64,000 nt of DNA from Nitrospira sp. Its GTDB lineage: Bacteria > Nitrospirota > Nitrospiria > Nitrospirales > Nitrospiraceae. The notes under the pieces are model-generated. The model was given only the letters and a program-made list of their open reading frames with translations. It did no database searches and was not told the DNA's origin. A program made the position numbers and the translations under genes. The stretch spans positions 3,054,036 to 3,118,035 of the forward strand of contig CP060501.1 of assembly GCA_024760545.1 (NCBI GenBank), written 5' to 3'. This document shows positions 43,397 through 53,441 of the stretch, in pieces (within the stretch, counting starts at the first letter, position 1; each line of letters opens with the position of its first letter).

Positions 43397-44401
43397 CTAT
43401 GCAAGAAGGGTCTCGATGGACAAATCGGTCCTCAGTCCATTGGCCGCCAGCCATTCCGGGTTGAAGATCCTCGATTGATACTTCGCGCCGGAATCGCACA
43501 AGATCGTCACGATGGTCTGGCCCGGTCCGCGCTCGAGTGCCATCCGAACCGCGCCGGCGACGTTGATGCCGGAAGATAGGCCGAGAAACAGCCCTTCTTC
43601 GCGCAGAAGCTGGTACAGAATGGTAAGCGCCTCCTGGTCGGGAATGCGCCAGGCGGTATCAACCGCAATCCCCTCGAGGTTCTTGGTCACGCGGCCTTGG
43701 CCGATACCTTCGGCAAACGAATCGCCGTCGTTTGTTTCTGTGTTGCCGTTGGTAAACCACGACCACATCGCCGCGCCGTAGGGGTCGGCGCAACCGATCG
43801 TGATCGTTGGATTGCGTTCCTTAAGATATAGGGTTGTTCCCGCCAGTGTCCCGCCGGTACCGACTGCGGATACAAAGGCGTTTACCTGCCCGGCGGTCTG
43901 TTCCCAAATTTCCGGACCGGTCGTGCGGTAGTGGATGAGCCGGTTGGCGGTGTTGTCGAACTGGTTGGCCCAGAACCAACCCTTTTCCTCCGCCATCCGC
44001 CGGGCGACATGGTTGTAGTTGCCCTGATTGGAATAGGGTTTTTCCGGCACGGGGAGCACCTCCGCGCCAAGGGCGCGCAGTAGGTCGATTTTTTCATGAG
44101 ACTGAGTCTCGGGAATGACGATGACGGAATGGTACCCTCTCGCATGGCCGACAATCGTCAGGCCGATTCCGGTGTTCCCCGCCGTCCCTTCGACGATGGT
44201 GCCGCCCGGCTTGAGGAGCCCTTTCACCTCGGCATCCTGGATGATCCCGAGCGCCGCGCGGTCCTTCACCGATCCGCCCGGGTTCATGAATTCGGCTTTC
44301 CCGAGTATTTCGCAGCGCGTCAGCTCTGAAATGCGGCGGAGGCGGATAAGCGGGGTGTTGCCGACGTGACCATCCACCCCCTGATAGCGTGATGTATTCA
44401 T
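43397..44401 (-). CDS. cysK: Cysteine synthase A
   Basis: A 334-residue PLP enzyme: VGNTPLIRL, NPGGSVKDRAA (catalytic Lys), GTAGNTGIGL and VSAVGTGGTLAG (phosphate-binding loop), SSGINVAGA. It forms cysteine from O-acetylserine and sulfide. The ATG at 44401 lies beside a convergent cysE, giving a local cysteine-synthesis pair. Confidence 0.92.
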   Translation of the reverse strand: MNTSRYQGVDGHVGNTPLIRLRRISELTRCEILGKAEFMNPGGSVKDRAALGIIQDAEVKGLLKPGGTIVEGTAGNTGIGLTIVGHARGYHSVIVIPETQSHEKIDLLRALGAEVLPVPEKPYSNQGNYNHVARRMAEEKGWFWANQFDNTANRLIHYRTTGPEIWEQTAGQVNAFVSAVGTGGTLAGTTLYLKERNPTITIGCADPYGAAMWSWFTNGNTETNDGDSFAEGIGQGRVTKNLEGIAVDTAWRIPDQEALTILYQLLREEGLFLGLSSGINVAGAVRMALERGPGQTIVTILCDSGAKYQSRIFNPEWLAANGLRTDLSIETLLA

Positions 44402-44553
44402 CTGATTATGTTTGCAGCTCCATCCCGGCAATAGTCGTGGTTCTTCTGGATACTGCTTTACGGCACAAAACGCAAGGGGGTTCGCAAGGACGAGGCCGAA
44501 TGGGCGAGTAGTGGTCGCTTGAACGAGTGGAGGTTGCAGCCGATCGATGGGTG

Positions 44554-46338
44554 CTAGAGCACGTCACTCCACGGCGGACTGACGGCAAACGCGGCATTGA
44601 TCAAACCTACGTGCGAATAGGCTTGTGGGAAATTACCGAGCTGGAGGCGGGTTTCCGGCACGAAGTGTTCGGCGAAGAGCCCCACGGCGTTGGCTCCGGT
44701 GAGAATCTGCCTCATGATCTGCTTCGCTTCGGCCAGGCGACCGAGTTTGGCCAGCGCCTGCACGACCCAGAATGAGCAAATGACAAAGCTCGATTGCGGT
44801 TTTCCGAAGTCATCCTGTCGCAGGTAACGAAAGAAGAAGCCCGTCTCCTTTCCGTCGCGGCGTAAGGCCAGGGCCTGTTTGATCTGCGTGATCGTCGTAT
44901 CGCACACTTCGCGATCCGGAAATCCAAGAATGGCCAGCTGCGCCAGGGAGGCGTCGTAGCTGTCGTCGGTCGGTCCGTTCCGCAACGCCTTGTCTTTCGT
45001 CGCTTGCAGCAGGGCGTTCGCCGCCCTGGTCCGCGCCGCGTCAAGGTCGGTTGTCAAATCACGGAGAAAGCCTGCACGCTGCATGCGGTAGGCCCGATCG
45101 AGCCCGGCCCAGTTCATCAGGTTGGTGAACGAGTGCTCCTTCCAGCCGTTACGAATCTCCCATGGCCCGGCATCCGGTTGAGAGATGCTTCGCTCGCAGA
45201 GACGGACCAAATTCGCGACCAGCGCCTCGTGGTCCTTGGTCCGCAGGTCAAAAAATCGGTTGTCGAAGAAGATCGGAGCGAGCGTGAGAATCATCTCGCC
45301 GTAGACGTCGTTTTGTACATGTTCGGCGGCTTGATTCTGACTCCGTACGGGCCGGCTGCCGAGAAAACCCTGCCAATTGGCGTGTTCGGTTTCCGGGATG
45401 GGCAGATCCTGGCTGAGCGTGTAGACCGGCGCCAAGCGATCCTGAGAATGCTCGTACGCATATCCCACGTTGAGCAGAAACTTCAGGAACCCTTCCATTT
45501 CTTCGAAGTGGCCCAGGTTGTAAAAAGCGGACAGCGAGAAGTGCGCATCGCGCAGCCAGCAGTAACGATAGTCCCAGTTTCGAGGGCCGCCGGGCTCTTC
45601 CGGCAGGCTTGTCGTCAGGGCCGCGAGAATCGCCCCGGTATCTTCATAGCAGTGGAGTTTGAGTGCAAGGGCCGAGCGGATGACTTCCTCCTGATACACG
45701 ACCGGGATCGAACAATGTTTCACCCAGCTTCGCCAGTACTTGGTCGTTTGGTCCAGAAATTCATGGCTGACTTTGACCAGGTCGTCTTCAATGCCGATCC
45801 CCCAGGTCAACGCAAAGTAGAGCTTCGATGTCAGCTTGACCGGTGATTGTTCGCAGAGATACGTGAGCGGCATGTTGGTGAGCAGACGCAAGTACTCACC
45901 TCGGATATCGTACCGGAGATGGCTGCTGCCGCGGACAGAACGGACCGCGCTTTTCTCCCAGCCGGAAACCGGCTTGCAACAGACACGAATAGAAGGCGAC
46001 CCGTTCAGCGGCTCCACGATGCGAAACAGCGCGGCCGGCCGGTAGACACGACCGTACTGTAGAAAACGAGGGCAAAAGTCGGTGATCTGGTATGAATCCC
46101 CGTTGGAAAGCGAGACGGTCGTCACCAGGATATTCGTGTTCGGGAGATATCGTTGAGTGGTGGTCGTTTCGGTCTCGGGTGCGGACGAGGAGATGGAAAA
46201 GTGGCCGCCCTCCTCATCCAGGATTTTGCCGAAGACCGGAGGACTGTCCGGCCTCGGGAGACACAACCAGTCGAGAGATCCCTCCGCACTGATCAGCGCC
46301 GAAACCTGGCAGTTACCGATGAGTCCGTACGAGTACAC
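44554..46338 (-). CDS. GH15 family glycosidase (glucoamylase/trehalase-like)
   Basis: A 594-residue protein starting at GTG. The N-terminal beta domain (YGLIGNCQVSALISAEGSLD, WLCLPRPDSPPVF) and the (alpha/alpha)6 barrel with NWDYRYCWLRDAHFSL, GPWEIRNGW (general acid E) and LMNWAGLDRAYRM are GH15 hallmarks. It hydrolyses alpha-glucosides; in this family trehalase activity is common. It is divergent, 48 nt away, from the trehalose synthesis genes, suggesting trehalose turnover. Confidence 0.88.
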   Translation of the reverse strand: MYSYGLIGNCQVSALISAEGSLDWLCLPRPDSPPVFGKILDEEGGHFSISSSAPETETTTTQRYLPNTNILVTTVSLSNGDSYQITDFCPRFLQYGRVYRPAALFRIVEPLNGSPSIRVCCKPVSGWEKSAVRSVRGSSHLRYDIRGEYLRLLTNMPLTYLCEQSPVKLTSKLYFALTWGIGIEDDLVKVSHEFLDQTTKYWRSWVKHCSIPVVYQEEVIRSALALKLHCYEDTGAILAALTTSLPEEPGGPRNWDYRYCWLRDAHFSLSAFYNLGHFEEMEGFLKFLLNVGYAYEHSQDRLAPVYTLSQDLPIPETEHANWQGFLGSRPVRSQNQAAEHVQNDVYGEMILTLAPIFFDNRFFDLRTKDHEALVANLVRLCERSISQPDAGPWEIRNGWKEHSFTNLMNWAGLDRAYRMQRAGFLRDLTTDLDAARTRAANALLQATKDKALRNGPTDDSYDASLAQLAILGFPDREVCDTTITQIKQALALRRDGKETGFFFRYLRQDDFGKPQSSFVICSFWVVQALAKLGRLAEAKQIMRQILTGANAVGLFAEHFVPETRLQLGNFPQAYSHVGLINAAFAVSPPWSDVL

Positions 46339-46386
46339 ACTCTGACCATATTTGATTTATCCTCGAAAGTAAACTAACTTGTTCCT

Positions 46387-48627
46387 ATGAGACTCTTGAG
46401 GCTCTCGCTCCGGTTTGTTCTGCCGTTGGGGATCGTATTGGGGGTGATTGCCTTTGGAGTGATCCCGCTTGTCGACTCGCTGGAATTGAAATGGTTTGTC
46501 CGGGACCTCGACATGCGGTCCAAACTCATGGTCAATACCATGGAGGGACCACTCGCGGATCTCCTGGTCTCCAACTCAAAAGGCAAGATCCTCGCATATT
46601 TTACTCGAATTATTCAGGATGAACGATTGTACGCGTTGGGATTTTGTGATCTCGACAACCGCCTTCTCTATGAGACTCAGGCGTACCCGCACGATATAAC
46701 CTGTCAGGACACGCTGAGCCTTGCTCCCAACTCTTCTACGGTACGGTCGTTCGGCAGCGGACCTCTCTATATTACCTCAGCCTCCATCGAATCAAACGGG
46801 CGCCCGCTCGGACGGCTCCTGCTCCTTCACGATATGAGTTTCATTCAGCAGCGCAGCAGCGATACGAAGTGGTATGTGTTCTATCTGTTTGCGGGCCTCG
46901 CGGCGGTCGTCTCGCTGGTCACCGTCTTGGTCGCACACTTCAGTTTGAAAGGGTGGGTTGCCGGGGTGAGAGCCATGCTGAAGGGAGAACGACTCCTGAC
47001 TCCTCTGAAGCATGAAGAGCACGCGCCGGAACTCCAGCCCTTGGCGAAGGACTTGCGCTCGTTGGTGCTGGCGCTCGAGACTGACCGCCGCATGCGCGAT
47101 GAGAGTCAGATTTCATGGACCCCGACAAGCCTCAAGAAGATTCTTCATGAGCAGCTGGCCGGCGACCAAGTGCTGATCGTTTCCAATCGGCAGCCGTATG
47201 CCCACTATTGGCAAGATCAAAACATCGTGGTGCAAGTGCCGGCGAGTGGGCTCGTGTCGGCCCTGGAGCCGGTCATGCGGGCCTGTTCGGGAACCTGGGT
47301 CGCGCATGGAAACGGATCGGCGGACCGGGAAGTCGTGGACGAACGGAGTCATGTCGGCGTGCCTCCGTCGCATCCCACTTATGAGATCCGTCGCGTCTGG
47401 CTGACCGCAGAGGAAGAGGCCGGGTACTACTATGGGTTTGCCAATGAGGGATTGTGGCCGCTCTGCCACATCGCCCATGTCCGTCCCACGTTCCGCTCGT
47501 CGGATTGGAAACATTACGTGGCCGTCAACGAACGGTTTGCCCAAGCCGTGTATGAGGAGGCCACGACCGACAATCCGGTCGTGCTCGTGCAGGATTATCA
47601 TTTTGCGCTGCTTCCGAAGTTGATTCGCGATAAATTACCGACTGCGACAATCATCATGTTCTGGCACATTCCATGGCCGAACGCGGAAAGCTTCGGGATC
47701 TGTCCCTGGCGCGAAGAAATTCTGGAAGGGCTGCTCGGAAGCAGCATTCTGGGATTCCACACCAGAGTGCATTGCAACAATTTCATCGATTGCATCGATC
47801 GGCAGCTTGAAGCGCGTATTGATCGAAACAGCTCGACGGTGTCCTATGGGGGCAAGATGACGGCGGTCAACCCCTATCCGATTTCCATTGAGTGGCCCCT
47901 GCAATGGCTCGGCCAGCAACGGCCGGTGCCGGAATGCCGAATCAAGCTCCGGGAGACCTATGGGATGCCGTTGGAACGTCTCATCGGCCTTGGTGTTGAG
48001 CGCCTTGACTACACCAAGGGAATCCTGGAGCGATTCATGGCCGTGGAACGGTTGCTGGAACTTCAACCGGAATGGATCGGGAAATTTACGTTTGTTCAGA
48101 TCGCCGCCCCCAGCCGTTCGATGATCGAGCAGTACCACCATTTTACCGGCCAGGTTTCCGCATTGGCGGAGCAGATCAACAAGCGGTTTGGGCGGGACGG
48201 CTATGAGCCGATCTGCCTCCGGATTCAACATCATGAGCCGGCACAGGTCCATGAGTCTTACCGTGGCGCGGACGTGTGCGTAGTGAGCAGTCTCCATGAC
48301 GGCATGAATTTAGTCGCCAAAGAGTTTGTCGGCGCTCGTGACGACGAGCAAGGTGTTCTGATCCTGAGCCAGTTTGCGGGAGCCGCCCGAGAGTTGACGG
48401 AGGCGCTCGTGATCAACCCGTACGACATCGATCAGTTTGCCGCCGCGCTCCACCTTGCCTTGACCATGCCGAAGGTGGAGCAGCGCGCAAGGATGCAGAG
48501 CATGCGCGGGCTGATCCAGGAGTTCAATGTCTATCGCTGGGCCGGTCGTATGCTCATCGATGCCGCCCGCATGCGACAAAAGGAGCGAGTGATGAAACAA
48601 GTTGGACGGTCGAGTTTGTTGAATTGA
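46387..48627 (+). CDS. otsA: Membrane-anchored trehalose-6-phosphate synthase
   Basis: A 746-residue protein with an N-terminal TM (~7-29), a ~130-residue extracytoplasmic domain, a second TM (~163-185) and a HAMP-like helical linker, then a GT20 OtsA domain from ~265: IVSNRQPYAHYW, VQDYHFALLPKLIR, FWHIPWPNAESF, GVERLDYTKGI and SLHDGMNLVAKEF. It forms trehalose-6-phosphate from UDP-glucose and glucose-6-phosphate. Most OtsA enzymes are soluble and ~450-500 residues long. The sensor-like front end suggests control by an external or membrane signal. otsB follows by 7 nt. Confidence 0.92.
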   Translation: MRLLRLSLRFVLPLGIVLGVIAFGVIPLVDSLELKWFVRDLDMRSKLMVNTMEGPLADLLVSNSKGKILAYFTRIIQDERLYALGFCDLDNRLLYETQAYPHDITCQDTLSLAPNSSTVRSFGSGPLYITSASIESNGRPLGRLLLLHDMSFIQQRSSDTKWYVFYLFAGLAAVVSLVTVLVAHFSLKGWVAGVRAMLKGERLLTPLKHEEHAPELQPLAKDLRSLVLALETDRRMRDESQISWTPTSLKKILHEQLAGDQVLIVSNRQPYAHYWQDQNIVVQVPASGLVSALEPVMRACSGTWVAHGNGSADREVVDERSHVGVPPSHPTYEIRRVWLTAEEEAGYYYGFANEGLWPLCHIAHVRPTFRSSDWKHYVAVNERFAQAVYEEATTDNPVVLVQDYHFALLPKLIRDKLPTATIIMFWHIPWPNAESFGICPWREEILEGLLGSSILGFHTRVHCNNFIDCIDRQLEARIDRNSSTVSYGGKMTAVNPYPISIEWPLQWLGQQRPVPECRIKLRETYGMPLERLIGLGVERLDYTKGILERFMAVERLLELQPEWIGKFTFVQIAAPSRSMIEQYHHFTGQVSALAEQINKRFGRDGYEPICLRIQHHEPAQVHESYRGADVCVVSSLHDGMNLVAKEFVGARDDEQGVLILSQFAGAARELTEALVINPYDIDQFAAALHLALTMPKVEQRARMQSMRGLIQEFNVYRWAGRMLIDAARMRQKERVMKQVGRSSLLN

Positions 48628-48634
48628 TGGACCG

Positions 48635-49411
48635 ATGATGGACTATCTATTGACGGAGAAAGGCAGAAGCGACCTTGAGGCCCTCATGAGGGTCCGTTCC
48701 CTGTATGCGTTTGATTTTGACGGGACTTTGGCGAAGATCGTCCGAGACCGCCATTCCGCCCAATTGGGACGTCCGATCCGCTTCTGGCTGGGAGAACTTG
48801 CCAAGCGTGCTCCCACCGCCATTATCTCGGGGAGATCGGTGGAAGATCTGCGATCACGGGTCGGCACAGCCGTGCCCTACTTGATCGGTAATCATGGCTC
48901 CGAAGGACCGCATACGGCCCAGGAGGTCATCCAGCAAGTTCGAGAGATCTGTCATGGATGGCTCCAATTCATCGACGAACGATACCATGCCGAGCTGACT
49001 CGATGCGGGGCATCCGTCGAGAACAAGTCCTACTCGCTCTCATTTCATTATCGAAATGCCGATCGGAGAGATGAAGCCAAGACACTCATCTTCCGCATCC
49101 TGGACGAATTGTCTCCCCGTCCCCGGATCGTCCTGGGAAAATCCGTCGTCAACGTCATACCGTTGGGGGCGTCGCACAAAGGCGAGGCAGTATTGGAATG
49201 CATACGGCAATTCAACTGTACTGCCGCTCTCTATGTAGGTGACGACGAAACCGATGAGGATGTCTTTGCCTTGGGAGATCACCGCATTCTCACCGTGAGA
49301 ATCGGCAAGAAGAACGCCTCGTCTGCTCGGTTCTTTCTGAAAAGGCAGACGGAAATCACGGAGGTGCTGCGATTACTGGTAGAAGTGGCTGATCGAAGTA
49401 TTCATACCTAA
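48635..49411 (+). CDS. otsB: Trehalose-6-phosphate phosphatase
   Basis: A 258-residue HAD-superfamily protein: YAFDFDGTLAKI (nucleophile Asp), ISGRSVEDLR, GNHGSEG, and VGDDETDEDVF (Mg2+ site). It removes phosphate from trehalose-6-phosphate to give trehalose. It lies seven nucleotides after otsA, so they are co-transcribed. Confidence 0.92.
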   Translation: MMDYLLTEKGRSDLEALMRVRSLYAFDFDGTLAKIVRDRHSAQLGRPIRFWLGELAKRAPTAIISGRSVEDLRSRVGTAVPYLIGNHGSEGPHTAQEVIQQVREICHGWLQFIDERYHAELTRCGASVENKSYSLSFHYRNADRRDEAKTLIFRILDELSPRPRIVLGKSVVNVIPLGASHKGEAVLECIRQFNCTAALYVGDDETDEDVFALGDHRILTVRIGKKNASSARFFLKRQTEITEVLRLLVEVADRSIHT

Positions 49412-49489
49412 AGCAGCTGCCTGGAACATCCGCATGAGTTTATCCGGCGGTTCTCGATGTCGTAACAGCCGCACTCCCTCTTGCCTGCG

Positions 49490-51037
49490 TCATTCCCTCA
49501 ATTGAGATCGATCTCGTCCAAGCAGAAGGTCATACGGGGCATAGTCGTCGCTTAAGACGACGCCGGAGGGCCAGGGTTCGGTCCGGCGGGTGCTCAGCAG
49601 CGTGATGGCTTCGAGCGGGACTCGCTGCTTCGTCGCCATCTCGGTGATTTGGGTCATGAGATGGTCAGCTGATTCGCGTTCGATGTACCGGCCTCCAAAG
49701 AAAATGAGGTTCTTCGCCGGCGTCATTCCGGTTTTCCACGGGCCTTCGACCGCAAAGGTCTCGAGGACTGGGAAGGCTTGTTTCATGGTCTGAACCACCG
49801 CCGCTGCGCGGGCAAGATCTCCTTCTTTGCCGGACGACGCCAAATTGACCGCGACGATCCCCTCCGGGTTCAGACGCGCCCGCACCAGAGCATAAAACTC
49901 CGCCGTGGTGAGATGAAACGGAATCATGTCCCGCGCAAACGCGTCGATCCACATGACATCGTAGGTATGTTCCGTGGCGTTGAGAAAGGTTCGACCATCC
50001 TTCACAAAGACATGGTGATTGGCCGGTGGGTGATACTCAAAATACTCTTCCGCCATGCGGACGACGACCGGGTCGAACTCCACAATGTCCAGCTCCAACG
50101 CAGGCCAATACCGCGCCAACCACTTTGCCAATGAACCGCCGCCATGACCGATGATGAGGCCTCGTTTCGGTTCGGAGACCAGCGCCAGGGAAGACACCAT
50201 CATTTGGCTGTAGGGGAGAAAGAGAGAAACAGGCTCGACTTTCCACATGGTGGCATGGAACGTTCGATCCAACACCAGATAGCGGAAGAGATCGTCTTCT
50301 CGAATTCGAACCTGCTGATAAGGACTTTCCTCTTGATGGATGGGGACCTTCAGTCGTTGGAGCGGCTGGAGGGCTATGGTCCCCAGGAGGGTACAGCAAC
50401 CGAGTACGACCAGTAGGACGAACCGACCGGTCGAGGTTGCTTTCACGAGCCACCAGACCCCAAGCCCTACCTGAATGCCGCCCAACCATGCGACGAGGGA
50501 TTGACTCCCGAGCCAGGATAAGAGGAAGAACGCGGTCCCCCAGGTTCCTGCCAAGCTGCCCACCGTCGACAGGGCGATCATGCGGCCGGTCTGCCGTCCG
50601 AGATGATCCATATCTGCCACGGCCAAACGTAACATGGCCGGTAGGACACCACTGAGTCCGAACGCGGGGGGTGCGAGAAGGACGGTGGCTGCGAGACAGG
50701 GTCCCCAGCGAGGGTCCTGCACCATCTTCTCGATTTCAAACAGAATTGGTTGGTTCGCCCAAGCGACCAGAAACGTCCAGCCTCCGGAAAAAATCAGCAG
50801 GCCGGCCAATACGTGCCCGCCGGTATAGCGGTCGGAGACCCAACCGCCGAACGCGTACCCGCTGCTCATAGCCGCCAGAATCACACCTATCAAGGCGCCC
50901 CAAACATAGAGCGAGCTGCCGAAGACAGGCGCCAACAGCCGACTGCCCAAAATTTCCAAGGCCATTACCACTCCCCCTGTGACCAGGGCGGTAAAGAGCA
51001 AAAACCAGCGAGGAATTTGTGGTGCGGGAAGAGTCAT
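49490..51037 (-). CDS. Fused membrane/spermidine-synthase-like protein
   Basis: A 515-residue protein. The first ~230 residues form about seven membrane helices (LFTALVTGGVVMALEILGSR opening). The C-terminal half is a Rossmann spermidine-synthase-like domain: GLIIGHGGGSLAKWLAR, LDIVEFDPVVVRMA, HHVFVKDGRTFL, YDVMWIDAFA. Such fused proteins transfer aminopropyl or methyl-type groups; the exact substrate is unknown. Convergent with otsB. Confidence 0.85.
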   Translation of the reverse strand: MTLPAPQIPRWFLLFTALVTGGVVMALEILGSRLLAPVFGSSLYVWGALIGVILAAMSSGYAFGGWVSDRYTGGHVLAGLLIFSGGWTFLVAWANQPILFEIEKMVQDPRWGPCLAATVLLAPPAFGLSGVLPAMLRLAVADMDHLGRQTGRMIALSTVGSLAGTWGTAFFLLSWLGSQSLVAWLGGIQVGLGVWWLVKATSTGRFVLLVVLGCCTLLGTIALQPLQRLKVPIHQEESPYQQVRIREDDLFRYLVLDRTFHATMWKVEPVSLFLPYSQMMVSSLALVSEPKRGLIIGHGGGSLAKWLARYWPALELDIVEFDPVVVRMAEEYFEYHPPANHHVFVKDGRTFLNATEHTYDVMWIDAFARDMIPFHLTTAEFYALVRARLNPEGIVAVNLASSGKEGDLARAAAVVQTMKQAFPVLETFAVEGPWKTGMTPAKNLIFFGGRYIERESADHLMTQITEMATKQRVPLEAITLLSTRRTEPWPSGVVLSDDYAPYDLLLGRDRSQLRE

Positions 51038-51240
51038 TGTTTGGACGGAGGGATGAAGATGCTTCTCCTTGTCGGGTCAGAAGCGGCGTCGGATTGTACT
51101 CAACGCATTTTCTGAGAGTCAACGAAGCTTCGGCCTCACATTGGTACTGATAATGCCGAAGGATCATGGAATTCATTGCTCGCTGCGAGAGTGGTTGCTA
51201 TACTTTCGGTCAAATTGCTTGTGGCAAGAAGGAGGGGCGC

Positions 51241-52554
51241 ATGCACATCAGTGTGATTGGGAGCGGCTACGTCGGACTCGTGACGGGAGCATGTTTCGCC
51301 GAGTTCGGCGTTCATGTCACCTGTATGGACAGCGATAGCCGAAGAATTGAGAAGCTCGAAAAAGGCGAAATTCCGTTTTTTGAACCGGGGCTCGCAGAAC
51401 TGGTCGCCAAAGGGGTTAAAGAGGGCAGATTGAGCTTTACCACTGACGTCGCTCAGGCCGTCGACAAGGCGCTCGTGATCTTTATTGCTGTGGGAACCCC
51501 CCCGAGCGCGGATGGCAGCGCTGACTTGTCGTTTGTCAAGGAGGTGGGAAGAGGCATCGCCCGCCATATGAACAGCTATAAGGTCATTGTGACGAAATCG
51601 ACTGTGCCGGTAGGGACTGGGGAAACCATTCGAGAGGTGGTCAAAAAGACGCAGAAAGATGCTATCCGGTTCGATATGGTTTCGAACCCGGAATTTCTCC
51701 GGGAAGGGTCGGCGATTGAGGACTTCATGCGTCCAAATCGCGTGGTGATCGGCGCGGACAGCGATCAAGCGATCGCCATCATGAGGGATCTCTATCGCCC
51801 CCTCTATCTGATCGAAACACCGATCGTCGTGACCGATGTTCCGACCGCCGAGCTCATCAAGTACGCGTCCAATGCCTTCCTGGCGACCAAGATTTCGTTT
51901 ATCAATGAGGTCGCCAATCTGTGTGAGAAGGTCGGAGCCAATGTTCAGATGGTGGCGAAAGGCATGGGGCTGGACCATCGAATCGGGTCAAAGTTCCTAC
52001 ATGCAGGTCCGGGCTTCGGGGGGTCTTGCTTCCCCAAAGACCTAGCCGCGCTCATTCAGACCGGAGAGCGCAACGGCTACCCAATGCAGATTGCTTCCGC
52101 AGCGTCGCGCGTGAACGACATTCAGCGTGAGCGGATGATCGAAAAGATACGGGACGCGGTCGGAGGATTGAAGGGGAAGACCTTGGCAATGCTCGGCCTC
52201 TCCTTTAAACCGAACACCAACGACCTTCGAGAAGCCCCGGCCTTGGCGATCGGTCGGGAGCTTCTGGCAGAGGGCGCAACTATTCGCGCATATGACCCGG
52301 AGGCTTTGACCGAAGCCTGTCAGATGATGCCCGAACTTCAGCCCTGCCGAGACACCTACCATGCGGCTGAAGGCGCTGATGCATTGGTGATCATGACCGA
52401 ATGGAATGTGTTTCGAAACCTCGACTTTGAAAAGTTAAAGTCAGTCATGCGCGTTCCCATCGTGCTCGACCTTCGGAACGTCTATGATCCCGAGCGTGTC
52501 ACAGCCGCCGGGTTCAAGCATGTATCGGTGGGGCGTGCGGCACAAAGCCCCTGA
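51241..52554 (+). CDS. ugd: UDP-glucose 6-dehydrogenase
   Basis: A 437-residue enzyme from ATG 51241 (GGAGGGG upstream). GSGYVGLVTGACFAEFG (NAD+ site), VTKSTVPVGTGE, NPEFLREGSAI, AELIKYASNAFLATKISF and GPGFGGSCFPKD (catalytic Cys) are canonical. It oxidises UDP-glucose to UDP-glucuronate for cell-surface polysaccharides. The frame extends 25 codons upstream without a site. Confidence 0.95.
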   Translation: MHISVIGSGYVGLVTGACFAEFGVHVTCMDSDSRRIEKLEKGEIPFFEPGLAELVAKGVKEGRLSFTTDVAQAVDKALVIFIAVGTPPSADGSADLSFVKEVGRGIARHMNSYKVIVTKSTVPVGTGETIREVVKKTQKDAIRFDMVSNPEFLREGSAIEDFMRPNRVVIGADSDQAIAIMRDLYRPLYLIETPIVVTDVPTAELIKYASNAFLATKISFINEVANLCEKVGANVQMVAKGMGLDHRIGSKFLHAGPGFGGSCFPKDLAALIQTGERNGYPMQIASAASRVNDIQRERMIEKIRDAVGGLKGKTLAMLGLSFKPNTNDLREAPALAIGRELLAEGATIRAYDPEALTEACQMMPELQPCRDTYHAAEGADALVIMTEWNVFRNLDFEKLKSVMRVPIVLDLRNVYDPERVTAAGFKHVSVGRAAQSP

Positions 52555-52560
52555 CAGGCT

Positions 52561-52660
52561 CTTGAAAAAGCCCGCCAGCGGCACTCTCCCGGCGCGTAGG
52601 GGCTTAACGTACGCTTCGTCTCTTCGCTTGCTGCGGCCTCGCTGGATGGACTTTTTGACC
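52561..52660. terminator. Long inverted repeat between ugd and HEAT operon
   Basis: The ends AAAAAGCCCGCCAGCG (near 52566) and CGCTGGATGGACTTTTT (near 52647) are complementary around a ~60-nt GC-rich loop. Both operons converge here. It may act as a bidirectional terminator or be a REP-like dispersed element. Confidence 0.55.
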
Positions 52661-52710
52661 AGCCCGTGGGTTCGCGTGAAATGGCCTGGTGGACATCTCG
52701 CTAGGTTTGG

Positions 52711-53415
52711 TTAGGTCAGCCGCGGCAACTCGGTCTTAGCCTGGTCCTTGGTTTTTGGCTTATACCCCATCCGATCGAGAACCTTCATGATTCGTGTCTT
52801 CAATCGGTCATCGGCTTCTGTTAACGCAGTCGCCAGCGGTTCTACGGCCGGCTTGCCGATCTTCCGAAGAATCTCGGTGGCTGATTGGCGCATCTCGTCT
52901 TCTTCGGACGCCAGTAATGGAATGAGCGATGGTACAGACGGGCCACCGAGCTTAATCAGCGAATCATAGGCTCGTTGCCGTACGTCCCCGACCTCGTCGC
53001 TCAATGCCGCAACCAACGGATCGACGGCGCGAGGATCCTTCAAGTCGCCCAATACCTCCGCCGCATACTTCCGGTTCAACCAGTGTGAATCCCTCAGGTC
53101 GAGCAACATGGCATCGGCCTTGGCGGCATTGGGATCTTTGGGACGGATCCTGAAGCTTTTCGCGACGCGCTTCCCGCCTTCCTCTACGACACGGATGGTC
53201 GCGCCATCACCGGCTTTGAGTATCTTGAGGTCTTCAAGGGCTTCCTCGTCCACATCCAGAAGGACGGTCTTGCCGTCGTAGGCCAAGAGCTCGACCTCGA
53301 GCTGTCGACTTTCCGGATTGACCGCCACGACCCGTTCCGTCACCAAGTTGAACCCGTCCTTCTTGTCTCCACCTTTGGGAACGATCTGAATCAGCTTTGG
53401 AGCTTCATCCGCCAT
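52711..53415 (-). CDS. HEAT-repeat protein with N-terminal beta domain
   Basis: A 234-residue protein from ATG 53415. Residues ~1-95 are a beta-rich domain (IQIVPKGGDKKDGFNLVTER, LEVELLAYDGKTVLLDVDEE), then three to four HEAT units (LNRKYAAEVLGDLKDPRAV, VRQRAYDSLIKLGGPSV, MRQSATEILRKIGKPAV). A Lys/Asp-rich end follows. Last of the seven-gene run. The N-terminal domain may be the ligand- or target-binding part; it is not in the other members. Confidence 0.85.
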   Translation of the reverse strand: MADEAPKLIQIVPKGGDKKDGFNLVTERVVAVNPESRQLEVELLAYDGKTVLLDVDEEALEDLKILKAGDGATIRVVEEGGKRVAKSFRIRPKDPNAAKADAMLLDLRDSHWLNRKYAAEVLGDLKDPRAVDPLVAALSDEVGDVRQRAYDSLIKLGGPSVPSLIPLLASEEDEMRQSATEILRKIGKPAVEPLATALTEADDRLKTRIMKVLDRMGYKPKTKDQAKTELPRLT

Positions 53416-53441
53416 GGGTAATAATCCTTTGTTGAAATAAA

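Noticed and set aside
43203-43499. Minus-strand frame with an excisionase-like RWIKAGELERY segment
   Set aside because: Lies over the end of cysE and cysK; no start, and the similarity is too short to call a relic.
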